A DNA stretch of 64,000 nt from Pseudomonas parafulva NBRC 16636 = DSM 17004 (GCF_000730645.1 NZ_BBIU01000013.1:62001-126000); one strand, 5' to 3'. Counted from the stretch's first letter, positions 1-11,790 are shown. The notes: generated by a model from the sequence alone, not told the origin. Translations and numbers: made by a program.

Positions 1-826
1 CGGCAGTGCTGTAGTAGTAACCCAGGCGGTACTCGCCCGGCAGACCGTTGACCTTGGGCGACCAGACCATTTCCACCGGCAGGATCGCCCCCTTGGTGCC
101 GCTGCCGCTGAGCTTGAAGCCATTGCCGGTTTCCAGGTTGGAGGGGTTCTGCTCGTACGCGCCTACCTGCACGAAGAACTCCGGCGTGATGTTGTACTTG
201 ACCCGCAGCGCCCACTGGCTCACCGGCCAGTTGTACCAGATGCCGCCCACCCAGTTACCCACCTGCGAGCCGCAGAACGACAGGTTCTGGAAGTCGCACG
301 GGAAGCTGTTGAAGTCCTCGCCCTCGCCAAACCGGCCGAATTTCACGTCCAGTGCGCCATCGAAGTACTTCTGCTTGACCCACATCTGGGTCAGGCGCCA
401 GGTCTGGCCACGGCCCCATACTTCCTGCACCGAGCTGAACTGCCCGGCACGCGGGTCGCTGATGCGGTCGTTGGACAGGTTGCGGCCGCTGCGCTCGGTG
501 ATCGCCAGCTTGAACTCGGCATCGTGCCAGCCAAGAATCTTTTGCAGGTCCAGGTGTGCGCCCAGGGCAAACTGATCGCTGTAGCGCGCCGTCTTGTCGT
601 GGTTGTAGCCGCCGCGCAGGTTACCGGCCACCTCCCCCACGTAGTCGACGGTGAAGTCGTAGCCCTTGTCGAGCAGCTCGGTACGGGTGCCACCCCAGTC
701 CCCGGTCATCCATTTGGATTCACTGGAAAAGGCCTCGGCAGCTTGAGCGGCAGTGCTGCAGGCCATTGCCAGCGGTGCCAACAGGGCCAGTGAGCCCCAG
801 GCGGTGGTGCGTTTGCGCTGTTCCAT
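1..826 (-). CDS. oprB: Carbohydrate-selective porin OprB (partial, C-terminus outside window)
   Basis: Outer-membrane beta-barrel porin for glucose and other sugars; it feeds the periplasmic binding protein encoded just upstream. About 275 residues are visible from the ATG at 826, and the gene runs off the left edge. The N-terminus is a signal peptide (hydrophobic stretch LALLAPLAMA, then AQAAEA). It is followed by the OprB-type start WMTGDWGGTRTELLDKGYDF, with alternating aromatic/charged strands and a CDFQNLSFCG segment. It lies 42 bp after gtsD in the same direction, as the last visible gene of the glucose uptake operon. Family assignment is firm; substrate is inferred from the neighbours. 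Confidence 0.93.
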   Translation of the reverse strand, partial: MEQRKRTTAWGSLALLAPLAMACSTAAQAAEAFSSESKWMTGDWGGTRTELLDKGYDFTVDYVGEVAGNLRGGYNHDKTARYSDQFALGAHLDLQKILGWHDAEFKLAITERSGRNLSNDRISDPRAGQFSSVQEVWGRGQTWRLTQMWVKQKYFDGALDVKFGRFGEGEDFNSFPCDFQNLSFCGSQVGNWVGGIWYNWPVSQWALRVKYNITPEFFVQVGAYEQNPSNLETGNGFKLSGSGTKGAILPVEMVWSPKVNGLPGEYRLGYYYSTA

Positions 827-868
827 CCCTTTACGTCCTCTTTTTTCTTATTTGATGGTGTTGACGAG

Positions 869-2023
869 TCAACGGCCCGTACTGGCAGCCGCGTTGTCCA
901 TTACGCTTGCGGTGGTGCTGGCCAGGCGCAGCCGTTCGCCGCTTGCAGCGTCGAACAGCAGCACCCGTGCCGGGTCGAATTGCAGGGCAAGCGTGTCACC
1001 CACCCGGCACGCCACATCCGGCGCCAGTCGGCAACACACCTTGGTCTGGTTGAGGGTGACGAACACCAGCAGGTCGGGGCCGGTGGGTTCGGTAACCTGT
1101 ACCTCGGCGCGGATGCCGGGCAGGCCATTGCCCTGCGCACCGCCCAGGGCGATCTGCTCGGGGCGGATACCCAATATGACCTCGCGCCCTTCCAGCTCGG
1201 CAGCAGCGCCGGCCAACGGCAATTCGCAACGCGCCTGGCCACTGTCCAGCACGGCCACCAGGCAGCCGCTCTGCGCCGTCACCCGCACGGGCACGAAGTT
1301 CATAGGCGGCGAGCCGATGAAGCTGGCGACGAACTGGTTGGCCGGGTCGTTGTAGATCTGCTGCGGGGTGCCGAACTGCTGGATGATGCCGTCCTTCATC
1401 ACCGCCACCTTGTCACCCAGGGTCATGGCCTCGATCTGGTCGTGGGTGACATACACGGTGGTGGTCTTCAGGCGCTGGTGCATCAGTTTCATTTCGGTGC
1501 GCATCTCTACGCGCAGCTTGGCATCGAGGTTGGACAACGGCTCATCGAACAGGTAGATCTTTGGCCTGCGCGCCAACGCACGGCCCATGGCCACCCGCTG
1601 CTGCTGGCCGCCCGACAGCTGCGCGGGCTTGCGCGCCAGCAGGTGCTCGATCTGCAGCAGCTTGGCCACCCGCGCCACCTCTTCGTCGATGGCCGCCTGG
1701 GGCATCTTGCGGATCTTCAGGCCGAACTCGATGTTTTCCCGCACGCTCATGGTGGGGTACAGCGCATAGGACTGGAACACCATGGCGATGTCGCGGTCCT
1801 TGGGGCTCATGCCGCTGACGTCCTGCTGGTCGATCAGAATGGCGCCGCCAGTGATCTGCTCAAGGCCAGCGATGCAGTTCATCAGCGTGGATTTACCGCA
1901 GCCTGAAGGCCCTACCAGAATCAGAAACTCCCCGTCCTTGATGGCCAGCTGAATGTCCTTGAGGGTGTCCGGCAGGCCGCTGCCGTAGGTCTTGTTCACA
2001 TTGCGAAGTTCGAGCGTTGCCAT
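869..2023 (-). CDS. gtsD: Glucose ABC transporter ATP-binding subunit GtsD
   Basis: Cytoplasmic ATPase that powers sugar import with GtsABC. The 384 residues have the MalK/UgpC layout. Walker A is GPSGCGKST at 38-46, followed by the Q-loop (MVFQSYALYP), the signature LSGGQQQRVA, Walker B (IYLFDEP) and the H-loop (YVTHDQIEAM). The C-terminal ~140 residues are a TOBE-type regulatory domain. The start is 3 bp after the gtsC stop, so translation is probably coupled. Glucose/mannose specificity is inferred from gtsA, oprB, glk and edd nearby, because the ATPase itself is generic for carbohydrate importers. Confidence 0.95.
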   Translation of the reverse strand: MATLELRNVNKTYGSGLPDTLKDIQLAIKDGEFLILVGPSGCGKSTLMNCIAGLEQITGGAILIDQQDVSGMSPKDRDIAMVFQSYALYPTMSVRENIEFGLKIRKMPQAAIDEEVARVAKLLQIEHLLARKPAQLSGGQQQRVAMGRALARRPKIYLFDEPLSNLDAKLRVEMRTEMKLMHQRLKTTTVYVTHDQIEAMTLGDKVAVMKDGIIQQFGTPQQIYNDPANQFVASFIGSPPMNFVPVRVTAQSGCLVAVLDSGQARCELPLAGAAAELEGREVILGIRPEQIALGGAQGNGLPGIRAEVQVTEPTGPDLLVFVTLNQTKVCCRLAPDVACRVGDTLALQFDPARVLLFDAASGERLRLASTTASVMDNAAASTGR

Positions 2024-2026
2024 GAC

Positions 2027-2872
2027 TTACCCCTTGACTGCGCCGGCCGTAAGCCCGCGCACGAAATATTTGCCTGCCACCACATAGACCAGCAGCGTCG
2101 GCAGCCCCGCGATCATTGCCGCGGCCATGTCGACGTTGTATTCCTTGGCCCCGGTGCTGGTGTTGACCAGGTTGTTCAGGGCCACGGTGATCGGTTGCGA
2201 GTCGCCACTGGAAAACACCACGCCAAACAGGAAGTCGTTCCAGATCTGGGTGAACTGCCAGATCAGGCAGACCATGATGATGGGCGTGGACATGGGCAGG
2301 ATGATGCGCCGGAAGATGGTGAAGAACCCGGCCCCGTCCAGCCGTGCGGCCTTCACCAGTGCATCAGGGATGCTCACGTAGAAGTTGCGGAAGAACAGTG
2401 TGGTAAACGCCAGGCCGTAGACCACGTGCACCAGCACCAGCCCGGTGGTGGTGCTGGCCAGGCCCAGCTTGCCCAAGGTAAACGAGGCCGGCAGCAGTAC
2501 GGTCTGGAACGGCAGGAAGCAGCCGAACAGCAACAGCCCAAAGAACAGCTGCGAGCCGCGGAACCGCCACATCGACAGCACGTAGCCGTTCAGCGCACCG
2601 ATGGCAGTGGAAATGGCCACCGCCGGCACGGTGATCAATATCGAATTCCAGAAGTAGCCACTCACCGTGCCCCAGGCCTTGACCCACCCCACGGTGGTGA
2701 TCGCCGTCGGCCAGCTCAGCAGGTTACCGGTGCCGATGTCTTCGGGGGTTTTGAAGCTGGTCAGCAGCATCACCACCAGCGGTACCAGGTACAGCAGTAC
2801 CGCCACCAGCAGCACGGCATGGATGGCCAGCCGCGCCGGGCTCAAGGCCGGTTTGTCGACAGCGCTATGCAT
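2027..2872 (-). CDS. gtsC: Glucose ABC transporter permease GtsC
   Basis: Inner-membrane permease of the MalG type (281 aa, about six membrane helices). The EAA-type loop that docks on the ATPase is seen at VKAARLDGAGFFTIFRRI. The N-terminus is cytoplasmic and is followed by a strong helix (AVLLVAVLLYLVPLVVML). The start overlaps the end of gtsB by 8 bp, which indicates one transcript and coupled translation. Forms the translocation channel with GtsB. Confidence 0.95.
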   Translation of the reverse strand: MHSAVDKPALSPARLAIHAVLLVAVLLYLVPLVVMLLTSFKTPEDIGTGNLLSWPTAITTVGWVKAWGTVSGYFWNSILITVPAVAISTAIGALNGYVLSMWRFRGSQLFFGLLLFGCFLPFQTVLLPASFTLGKLGLASTTTGLVLVHVVYGLAFTTLFFRNFYVSIPDALVKAARLDGAGFFTIFRRIILPMSTPIIMVCLIWQFTQIWNDFLFGVVFSSGDSQPITVALNNLVNTSTGAKEYNVDMAAAMIAGLPTLLVYVVAGKYFVRGLTAGAVKG

Positions 2873-3773
2873 GGCGTTTGCTCCGCAGTTCGGAATACAG
2901 GTAGGGCACCAGGATGGCCAGCACGGCGCCCAGCATCAGAATGGCACTGGCCGAGCCCATGCCCATCTGCCCACGGCTGAAGGTGAACGAGTACATGAAC
3001 ATGGCCGGCAGGTCGGACGAATAGCCCGGGCCGCCTGCGGTCATCGCCGCCACCAGGTCGAAGCTCTTGATGGCAATGTGCGACAGGATCATCACGGCGC
3101 TGAAGAACACCGGGCGCAGGCTGGGCAGCACCACCTTCCAGTAAATGCGCGGCAGGCTGGCACCGTCGATCTGCGCCGCACGGATGATCGACGGGTCGAC
3201 GCCGCGCAAACCCGCCAGGAACATCGCCATGATGAACCCGGAGGCCTGCCACACCGCCGCAATCACCAGGCAGTACACCACGCGGTCAGGGTCGATCAGC
3301 CAGTCCAGGCGAAACCCCTCCCAGCCCCAGTCGCGCAGCAGCTTGTCCAGGCCCATGCCCGGGTTCAGCAGCCATTTCCAGGCCGTACCGGTGACGATCA
3401 TCGACAATGCCATGGGGTACAGGTAAATGGTGCGGATGAAGCCTTCGCGGCGGATGCGCTGGTCCAGCAGCACCGCCAGCAACACGCCGATGGCCAGGCT
3501 GATGGCGATGAACAGGCCACCGAACACCAGCAGGTTCTTGCTCGCCACCCACCAGCGGTCGTTGTCGAACAACCGCGCATACTGGGCCAGCCCCGCCCAC
3601 TTGTAAGTGGGCAAGAAGGTCGAGGTGGTGAAGGACAGCACGAAGGTCCAGAGGATGTAGCCGTAGAACCCTACCAGCACGATGAACATGCTGGGCGCCA
3701 GTACCAGTTTAGGTAGCCAGCGCTGCAAGGCGTCCAGGGGGGATGCCCGCAGTTTCGCGGTTGCTGTAGTCAT
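2865..3773 (-). CDS. gtsB: Glucose ABC transporter permease GtsB
   Basis: Inner-membrane permease of the MalF/UgpA type (302 aa) that pairs with GtsC. The EAA loop is IRAAQIDGASLPRIYWKVVLP, shortly before the last helices. The first helix lies near residues 25-45 (APSMFIVLVGFYGYILWTF). It is 125 bp downstream of gtsA; that gap holds a strong hairpin that may set the ratio of binding protein to membrane components. Sugar specificity is inferred from context. Confidence 0.95.
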   Translation of the reverse strand: MTTATAKLRASPLDALQRWLPKLVLAPSMFIVLVGFYGYILWTFVLSFTTSTFLPTYKWAGLAQYARLFDNDRWWVASKNLLVFGGLFIAISLAIGVLLAVLLDQRIRREGFIRTIYLYPMALSMIVTGTAWKWLLNPGMGLDKLLRDWGWEGFRLDWLIDPDRVVYCLVIAAVWQASGFIMAMFLAGLRGVDPSIIRAAQIDGASLPRIYWKVVLPSLRPVFFSAVMILSHIAIKSFDLVAAMTAGGPGYSSDLPAMFMYSFTFSRGQMGMGSASAILMLGAVLAILVPYLYSELRSKRHA

Positions 3774-3865
3774 GGTGTGATTACCCGGGGCCTGGGCAGC
3801 CCCTTGTACAAGTCAGTACCGGCCCTGCCGCCAGCCAGCCCGCGCCACACAGGCATGCCTGCAGG

Positions 3866-3881
3866 CGCCGGCTGGCCGGCG
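3866..3881. terminator. Intercistronic hairpin between gtsA and gtsB
   Basis: Perfect inverted repeat CGCCGGC-TG-GCCGGCG in the 125-bp gap after the binding-protein gene. There is no T-run, so it looks more like an mRNA-stabilising or attenuating stem than a full terminator. Such stems often follow periplasmic binding-protein genes, whose product is needed in excess over the permease. Function is inferred. Confidence 0.5.
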
Positions 3882-3898
3882 AAACGGCCCTGAGGGCG

Positions 3899-5185
3899 TT
3901 ACTTGGCCGCTTTGATCGCCGCCGCCAGCTTCTTCGCCGCATCGGCCGGGTCGGCCTTGGGGTCGTTGATGTAGTTGGTCACCACATCGAAGAAGGCCCC
4001 CTGCACGGCCAGCGTGGTGGCCATGTTGTGTGCCATGCTTGGCTGCAGGCCGCCATTTTTGGCGTCGGCCAGGAAGTCCTTGGCCGATGTCTGGGCGCAG
4101 GCATCGAAACCGTACTTGCCCATGTCGGCGAGCATGTCGTTGCGCACCGGGATGGACCCCTTGTTGGTGCTGAACACCTTCTGGAATTCCTCACCCATGA
4201 CCTTGCGCGCGATGTCCTGCTGGCCTGCGGCGGTGCCGGCGTCCTTCTGCTTGAACACCACCAGCGAATCGATATTGTAGAGGAAGGCCTTGTCGGTACC
4301 CGGGAAGGGTACGCACTGGTAATCCTTGCCGGCGGTTTTCTTCGCCAGGGTCCACTCGCTCTTGGCCCAGTCGCCCATGATCTGCATGCCGGCCTTGCCG
4401 TTGATGACCTTGGCGGCCTCCAGGTTCCAGTCCTGGCCTTTGCCGTCCGGGTCCATGTAGGTGGCAAGCTTCTTGAGTTCGGCCAACGCCTTGATCATTT
4501 GAGGCCCGGTGAGGGTGGCGTTGTCCAGGTCGACGAAGGCCTTCTTATAGCCATCCGGCCCCATTACCGACAGCACCACGGTCTCGAACACCGTGCTGTC
4601 CTGCCAAGGCTGGCCGCCGTGGGCGAGCGGGATGATGCCGGCGGCCTTGAGCTTGTCGGCGGCTGCGTAGAATTCGTCAAGGGTAGCGGGCGCCTTGTCG
4701 ATACCGGCTTTCTTGAAGGCTTCGGGGTTGATCCACAGCCAGTTGATGCGGTGGATGTTCACCGGCACGGCCACATAGTCACCGTCGTACTTGACCGTGT
4801 CGGCGACTTTTTTGTCGAGCAGCGAATCCCAGTTCTCTTGCTTGGCAACGTCCTTGAGCACGTCGCTGTCCAGCAGCCCGGTGGCGGCCCAATCCTGGAT
4901 GTCCGGCCCCTTGATCTGGGCCACGCCCGGCGGGTTGCCCGCTACGGCACGGCTTTTCAGCACGGTCATGGCGGTGGCACCACCGCCACCGGCAACGGCG
5001 CCATCCTTCCAGGTGAAACCGTCTTTTTCGACCTGGGCCTTGAGCACATCGACGGCGGCTTTTTCACCCCCGGACGTCCACCAGTGCACCACTTCGACAG
5101 TGCCTTTGGCGTCGGCAGCTTGGGCAGAAAGGGGGGTTAGCGAGGCCAGCGAGATAGCGGCAGCGAGACGAAGGTAGGAAGTCAT
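3899..5185 (-). CDS. gtsA: Periplasmic glucose/mannose-binding protein GtsA
   Basis: Extracytoplasmic solute-binding protein (family 1, MalE-like) that captures glucose in the periplasm and delivers it to GtsBC. It has 428 residues. A signal peptide ends near residue 24 ([14 protein letters not shown]), and the mature protein opens with [20 protein letters not shown], typical of sugar-binding proteins. The ATG at 5185 is preceded by AAGGTG. First gene of gtsABCD-oprB. The gap upstream (5186-5288) should contain the promoter; no regulator site could be named with confidence. Confidence 0.95.
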   Translation of the reverse strand: MTSYLRLAAAISLASLTPLSAQAADAKGTVEVVHWWTSGGEKAAVDVLKAQVEKDGFTWKDGAVAGGGGATAMTVLKSRAVAGNPPGVAQIKGPDIQDWAATGLLDSDVLKDVAKQENWDSLLDKKVADTVKYDGDYVAVPVNIHRINWLWINPEAFKKAGIDKAPATLDEFYAAADKLKAAGIIPLAHGGQPWQDSTVFETVVLSVMGPDGYKKAFVDLDNATLTGPQMIKALAELKKLATYMDPDGKGQDWNLEAAKVINGKAGMQIMGDWAKSEWTLAKKTAGKDYQCVPFPGTDKAFLYNIDSLVVFKQKDAGTAAGQQDIARKVMGEEFQKVFSTNKGSIPVRNDMLADMGKYGFDACAQTSAKDFLADAKNGGLQPSMAHNMATTLAVQGAFFDVVTNYINDPKADPADAAKKLAAAIKAAK

Positions 5186-5288
5186 TGAAACACCTTATTG
5201 TTGTTATGCCGTGCAAGTCGGTCGCTTGCGTTGCATGGAGTCTAAACAGCGTGCGCGCCCCGCCAGGTAACGAAGCGATGCGCGATTG

Positions 5289-6539
5289 TCATCGTTTGGT
5301 TACATTGCCGGCCAACGCGGTGGCCAGGCTCGGGGCAAGCGGCAAGCCTGGCAGCAGCAAGGCCTGGTAGGCATGGTAGAGATCGGGCTTGCCTGGCCAG
5401 AGGGTGCCGGCCGGGCAGTTGTGCGGGTCGAGTTCGTGGTGCCAGCTGCCGCCGTGCAGGTCGATGAAATGCTCGGCGATGAAGTCCCAGCAGCGGCGGT
5501 ACCACAGCTCGTAGCGCGAGTCTGCGGTTCGCTGCAGCAAGGCAGCCGCACAGGCGCAGGCCTCGGCGTGCACCCAGTGCAGGCGCGCCCGTACCAGCGG
5601 CTGGCCAGCCCAGTCCAGGGTGTAGGCAAACCCTGGGCTGCCATCGGCCTGCCAGGCCTGCTGGCAGGCCGCCTCGAACAGCGCCTGGGCGCTGTCCAGC
5701 AGCCAACCCGGCGCCGGCAGGCCAAAGCGCTGCAGGCTGGCCTCCAGGTGCAGCAGCAGCCGCGCCCACTCCAGGGAGTGACCGGGGGTGGTGCCGTAGG
5801 GGCGGAAGTGATCGGCCGGGTGGTCCTGGTTGTAGTCCTTGGCCGGCTGCCAGAAGGCGTCGAAGTGTTCGATCACCCGGTAGCCACTGGCGGCCGCATG
5901 GGTGTGGATGATGCGTTCGGCGATGCGTAGGGCCCGCTGCAACCACAGGCTGTTGCCGGTGACGTCGGCCAGGGCCAGGAACGCCTCGGTGCCGTGCATG
6001 TTGCTGTTGGCCCCTCGGTACGGCTCGGGCAGTTGCCAGGCGCGGGAAAAGGTTTCCTGAAGGGCGCCCTCTTCTTCATTCCAGAAATGCTGCTCGATGA
6101 CCTGTATGGCGGATGTGAGCAGCGCCTGCGCACCGGCAACGCCGGCTACCACTGCCGAGCTGGCAGCCAGGGCAACGAAGGCGTGCAGGTAAGCGTCCTT
6201 GCCACTGTCTTCACGCCCTTCTGCATGAGCGAACCAGCCGCGGTAATGCTCATCCCACAGCGGGCCGCGCAATGCGGCCACGCCGTGTTCGGCATAGGCC
6301 AGACAACCCGGGATACCCTGCAAATGGGCAAGGGCAAAACAGTGGGTCATACGCGCGGTGGTCAGCGTTTCTGCGCAGGCACCCGGCGCCAGTTGGCCGT
6401 TGGCCTGCAGGTTGCCGAAGCCACCGGGCAGCCTTGCCGCCTTGGCGAAGGCCAGCAGCCGTTGGCCTTCGGCCAGGCGCCAGGCAGTATGCGCCGGGGC
6501 GTCCAGCCAGCTGTTCGAAGCGGTGTTGTGATTATTCAT
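5289..6539 (-). CDS. AGE-family sugar epimerase/isomerase
   Basis: Predicted cytosolic (alpha/alpha)6-barrel enzyme of the N-acylglucosamine 2-epimerase superfamily (416 aa). That family includes aldose-ketose (mannose/fructose) isomerases. Hallmarks are MHGTEAFLAL, the PGHSLEWARLLL motif with its catalytic-type histidine, and the late GGSWHHELDPHN segment. The ATG at 6539 fits the family N-terminus better than the longer in-frame start at 6623, whose first 28 residues are proline/arginine-rich and unlike the family. Sits between gtrS and gtsA in the glucose cluster, so it may bring mannose or another hexose into the same route. The exact substrate cannot be read from sequence. Confidence 0.85.
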   Translation of the reverse strand: MNNHNTASNSWLDAPAHTAWRLAEGQRLLAFAKAARLPGGFGNLQANGQLAPGACAETLTTARMTHCFALAHLQGIPGCLAYAEHGVAALRGPLWDEHYRGWFAHAEGREDSGKDAYLHAFVALAASSAVVAGVAGAQALLTSAIQVIEQHFWNEEEGALQETFSRAWQLPEPYRGANSNMHGTEAFLALADVTGNSLWLQRALRIAERIIHTHAAASGYRVIEHFDAFWQPAKDYNQDHPADHFRPYGTTPGHSLEWARLLLHLEASLQRFGLPAPGWLLDSAQALFEAACQQAWQADGSPGFAYTLDWAGQPLVRARLHWVHAEACACAAALLQRTADSRYELWYRRCWDFIAEHFIDLHGGSWHHELDPHNCPAGTLWPGKPDLYHAYQALLLPGLPLAPSLATALAGNVTKR

Positions 6540-6661
6540 GGCCAGCTCGATCCTTGCCAGTCGTGGGGCGATTCTAGCCAGCGGGGCTGGGCGGGGTGTC
6601 ACGAACGGGGGCATGTTTGTCACCAGTCAGTGACATGCCAACGCCAACGGCGGCGCGGGGG

Positions 6662-8116
6662 TCAGTCCATGCCCCGGGGCAGGTACAAGGTTACGCGCAG
6701 GCCACCCTCTCGCAGGTTCAGCAGGCTTACCTCGCCCCCATGGCTATGGGCGATATTGCGCGCGATACCCAGGCCCAGCCCGTACCCCTGCTGGTGCCCG
6801 GCAAGCCGCACATGAGGCTCGAACACTTCCTCCAACTGCTGCTGCGGCACGCCAGGGCCCTGGTCATCGACCTGCAGCACGAAGCCGGCCGCACCGTCGA
6901 TGATGCGCAGCCGCGCCCGCTCGCCGTACTTGATGGCATTGTCGATCAGGTTGCCGATACAGCGGCGCAGCGCCAGCGGCTTGCCTGGGTAGGGCGCCAG
7001 TGCCCTGCCTTCCAGGGTGATGCGCCCATCGCGCAGATAGGGCTCGGCGAGAATCTCCAGCACCTGGTTGAGGTCCACCGGCTCGATGTTTTCATGGATG
7101 TCGGTATCTTTTACGCACTGCAACGCGCCCTTCACCAGCAGCTCCAGTTCGTCCAGGTCCTGGCTGAACTTGGCTTGCAGGTGCTCGTCCTCCAGCAGCT
7201 CCACCCGCAGCCGCAGACGGGTAATGGGGGTGCGCAGGTCGTGGGAAATGGCACTGAACAGCTGGCTGCGTTCGGTCAGGTAGCGGCTGATGCGCTCGCG
7301 CATGCTGTTGAATGCCCGACTGACTTCGATCACTTCGATGCCGCCCGCCTCGGCCACCGGCGGCACGTCCGCCCCCAGCGACAGCTCACGCGCCGCACGG
7401 GCCAGGCGCTTGAGTGGCCAGCTTTGCCAATGCACCAGCAAACCAATGAACAGCAACAGCAACGCCGTGGTCAGGACGATGAAGCCAAGCTGCTGGCGCG
7501 GCAGGCGCTGCGCCTCAAGGCTGGTGTAGGGCTCTGGCAGCAACGAGGCGATGTACAGCCACTCCCCTTCGCCCAGGCGGATCTGCGTGACCAGCACGGG
7601 CGGCTTGAGCGGCTCCAGGGTCAGGGAGTAATGGGCCCAGGAACGCGGCAGCTCGTCCAGCTTGAGCCCGCTATTGAAAATACGCAGGTCGTCCGGCCCG
7701 ACGAATTCGACTGACACCTCCATCTGCGAACCCAGCCGTTCGTGCAGCACTTGCTGGAACACATCGATCACCGCCTGCTTGCGCGGCGTAACCGGCAGCA
7801 CCGGCATGTCCAGCGGGCGGGCGTTGAGCGACACGAAGAAGCGTGTGCCCCCCATGCTGCGCAACTGGTCGAGCACCATTGGCCGGTAGGCCACCGGCAA
7901 CGAGCGGAAGTAACTGACACTGGCGCTCATGGAGTGGGCCAGGCTGCTGGCACTGGCACGCAGGCCTTGCAGTTGGCTGGCGCGCAATTGCGCCACCCAA
8001 ATGATGCTCGACAAGCCTTGGGCCAGCAGTACCACCAGCAAGGTCAGCAGCAGCATGCGCCCCAGCAGCGAGCGCGGCAGCAGGCGCCAGCGCCGTTCAG
8101 GGCGCATTGCAGACAT
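6662..8116 (-). CDS. gtrS: Sensor histidine kinase GtrS (glucose regulation)
   Basis: Membrane sensor kinase partner of GltR (484 aa). Two membrane helices (about 19-41 and 211-230) bracket a periplasmic sensing domain. A HAMP-like segment follows, then the H-box SHDLRTPITR with phospho-acceptor His292, and an ATPase domain with DDQGPGVP and GYGLGLGIARNIAHSHGG. Its start overlaps the end of gltR by 20 bp. In Pseudomonas the GtrS/GltR pair responds to glucose-metabolism intermediates and controls glucose uptake and Entner-Doudoroff genes, which are the genes surrounding it here. Confidence 0.93.
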   Translation of the reverse strand: MSAMRPERRWRLLPRSLLGRMLLLTLLVVLLAQGLSSIIWVAQLRASQLQGLRASASSLAHSMSASVSYFRSLPVAYRPMVLDQLRSMGGTRFFVSLNARPLDMPVLPVTPRKQAVIDVFQQVLHERLGSQMEVSVEFVGPDDLRIFNSGLKLDELPRSWAHYSLTLEPLKPPVLVTQIRLGEGEWLYIASLLPEPYTSLEAQRLPRQQLGFIVLTTALLLLFIGLLVHWQSWPLKRLARAARELSLGADVPPVAEAGGIEVIEVSRAFNSMRERISRYLTERSQLFSAISHDLRTPITRLRLRVELLEDEHLQAKFSQDLDELELLVKGALQCVKDTDIHENIEPVDLNQVLEILAEPYLRDGRITLEGRALAPYPGKPLALRRCIGNLIDNAIKYGERARLRIIDGAAGFVLQVDDQGPGVPQQQLEEVFEPHVRLAGHQQGYGLGLGIARNIAHSHGGEVSLLNLREGGLRVTLYLPRGMD

Positions 8117-8822
8117 GCGCCGCCAGCAGGTAGCCGCTGCCGCGCACCGTGCGGATCAACCGGGGAGGTTTGTCAGTATCGCGCAGCCGCTGGCGCAGGC
8201 GGCTGACCGCCATGTCGACGATGCGGTCCAGCGGCATGGGCTCGCGGCCCCGTGTGGCATTGCCGATGGTGTCGCGGTCGAGGATCTGCTGCGGGTGGTC
8301 GAGAAACAGCTTGAGCAGGGCAAAGTCGGCGCCAGACAAGATCACCTCTTCACCGTCACGGTGGAACAGGCGATGGCTGACGGTGTCCAGGCGCCACTCG
8401 TCGAACGCCAGCACGGCGGTGCCCGGCGCAGCCTGGCCAAATTCTGCACGGCGCAGCAGGGCCTTGATGCGCGCTTGCAGTTCACGCGGGCTGAAGGGTT
8501 TGCCCAGGTAGTCGTCGGCGCCCAGTTCCAGGCCGATGACCCGGTCGGTTTCGTCGGAGCTGGCCGTGAGCATGATGATCGGCACGCGGGCCTGGCGCGG
8601 GTGCTGACGCACCCAGCGGCACAGGCTGAAGCCATCTTCATCTGGCAGCATCACATCCAGGATCACCAGGTCGCAGGGCGTGGTTTCCAGGGCGTGGCGA
8701 AACCCTGCACCGTCGGCCTGGGCATTGACCTGGAAGCCCGAGCGGCTCAGGTAGGTTTGCAGCAGTTCACGGATTTCCTGATCGTCGTCCACCATCAGGA
8801 TGGATTTGCCGGCAGCGCTCAT
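8097..8822 (-). CDS. gltR: Response regulator GltR (OmpR family)
   Basis: DNA-binding response regulator (241 aa). The receiver domain has the acidic pocket VDDD near residue 11, phospho-acceptor Asp56 ([12 protein letters not shown]) and the conserved Lys in GKPFSP. The C-terminal winged helix contains [18 protein letters not shown] and [10 protein letters not shown], typical of OmpR/PhoB proteins. It lies 1 bp from glk and overlaps gtrS, so it is part of edd-glk-gltR-gtrS. Expected targets are gtsA and the glucose catabolic promoters. Confidence 0.94.
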   Translation of the reverse strand: MSAAGKSILMVDDDQEIRELLQTYLSRSGFQVNAQADGAGFRHALETTPCDLVILDVMLPDEDGFSLCRWVRQHPRQARVPIIMLTASSDETDRVIGLELGADDYLGKPFSPRELQARIKALLRRAEFGQAAPGTAVLAFDEWRLDTVSHRLFHRDGEEVILSGADFALLKLFLDHPQQILDRDTIGNATRGREPMPLDRIVDMAVSRLRQRLRDTDKPPRLIRTVRGSGYLLAAHVCNAP

Positions 8823-8823
8823 G

Positions 8824-9779
8824 TCAGTGGTCCAGCGCCTGCTGCAGGTTCACCCCGGCCCCCAGCAACCCGGAAAACTCCGCGGTCACCAGCCACACCG
8901 GAATGCCGGGGAAGTACCCGCTCATGCAACCCTTGTCGGCGAAGCTGGCCGCAAACCCGCTGTGCAGGAACAGCTCGGCAAAGCGCGGCACCACGCCACC
9001 CACGATGTACACACCGCCACGGGCGCCCAGGGTGAGCACGTTGTTGCCGGCCACGCGGCCCAGAAAGCGGCAGAACTGCTCGACCACCGCCCGTGCCCGC
9101 GGCTCGCCACCCAGTGCCGCATCGGTAATGTGCGCGGGGGTCTGGTGTTTGGGCGTGTCGCCATCCAGCGCACACATGGCCTGGTACAGCCGCACCAGGC
9201 CACCGCCACTGAGCACGGTTTCGGCGCTGACATGGCCAATCTGCCCGTGGATATGCTGGTGAATCGCCGCTTCCCGGGCGTTGCCCACCGGCAGGTCGAC
9301 ATGACCGCCCTCCCCTGGCAAGGCATGCCAGCGCCGCTCGCCCAGGCGCAGCAGCGAACCCACGCCCAGGCCCGTACCAGGGCCGATCACCAGCGCTGGC
9401 CGGGACGGGTCTGCCTGGCCCGCGCATACCTCGTGAAACTCACCGTCGCGCAGCCGGGTCATGCCCAGGGCCATGGCGGTGAAGTCGTTGATCAGCAGCA
9501 ACTGGCCAACCTGCAGCCGTTGGCAGAACGCGCTGCGGCTCAGGCGCCAGTGGTTGTTGGTGAAACGGAATTCATCGCCATTCACCGGGCCGGCCACCGC
9601 CAGGCAGGCAGCAGCAAGCCCGCCGCGTGGAATGCCCAGGCCTTCCAGGTAGGTTTCGATGGCCTGCTCCGGGCTGGTGTAGTCCTCGGTGGCGAAGACC
9701 CGCACCTCGTGCAACTGGTTGTCACGCCACAACGCAAAACGGGCATTGGTGCCGCCGATGTCGCCGACCAGCAGGTCCT

Positions 9780-9783
<4 letters not shown>
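8824..9783 (-). CDS. glk: Glucokinase
   Basis: Phosphorylates cytosolic glucose to glucose 6-phosphate at the entry to the Entner-Doudoroff route. The 319-residue protein begins [18 protein letters not shown], the phosphate-binding loop of bacterial-type glucokinases. Further matches are [21 protein letters not shown] and [11 protein letters not shown] (catalytic region). Start and edd stop overlap by 4 bp (9780-9783), so translation is coupled. Confidence 0.96.
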
Positions 9784-11606
<1,823 letters not shown>

Positions 11607-11727
11607 GTACTGGACTCCAGGCTAATTGTAAGGGCGGTTTACCAGGCGCCGGCGCCCCGCCGATTGCAGCCTAGGCTCATGGTAGAGCGTCGCGCGGCAT
11701 CGGCAAGGCCAAGGGCCAAACCACTCG

Positions 11728-11743
11728 TTGTAGGTTTAAACAA
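11728..11743. promoter_or_regulatory. Putative HexR operator 1 (TTGT-N8-ACAA)
   Basis: TTGTAGGTTTAAACAA matches the known P. putida HexR consensus TTGT-N7/8-ACAA. HexR represses edd, zwf and gap until 2-keto-3-deoxy-6-phosphogluconate binds it. The position in the divergent edd/gap promoter is where HexR control has been described. Confidence 0.75.
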
Positions 11744-11790
11744 AATACTGCCACTAAAAAGGCTTGTTTTCTATCTGCAAGTGAATAATC

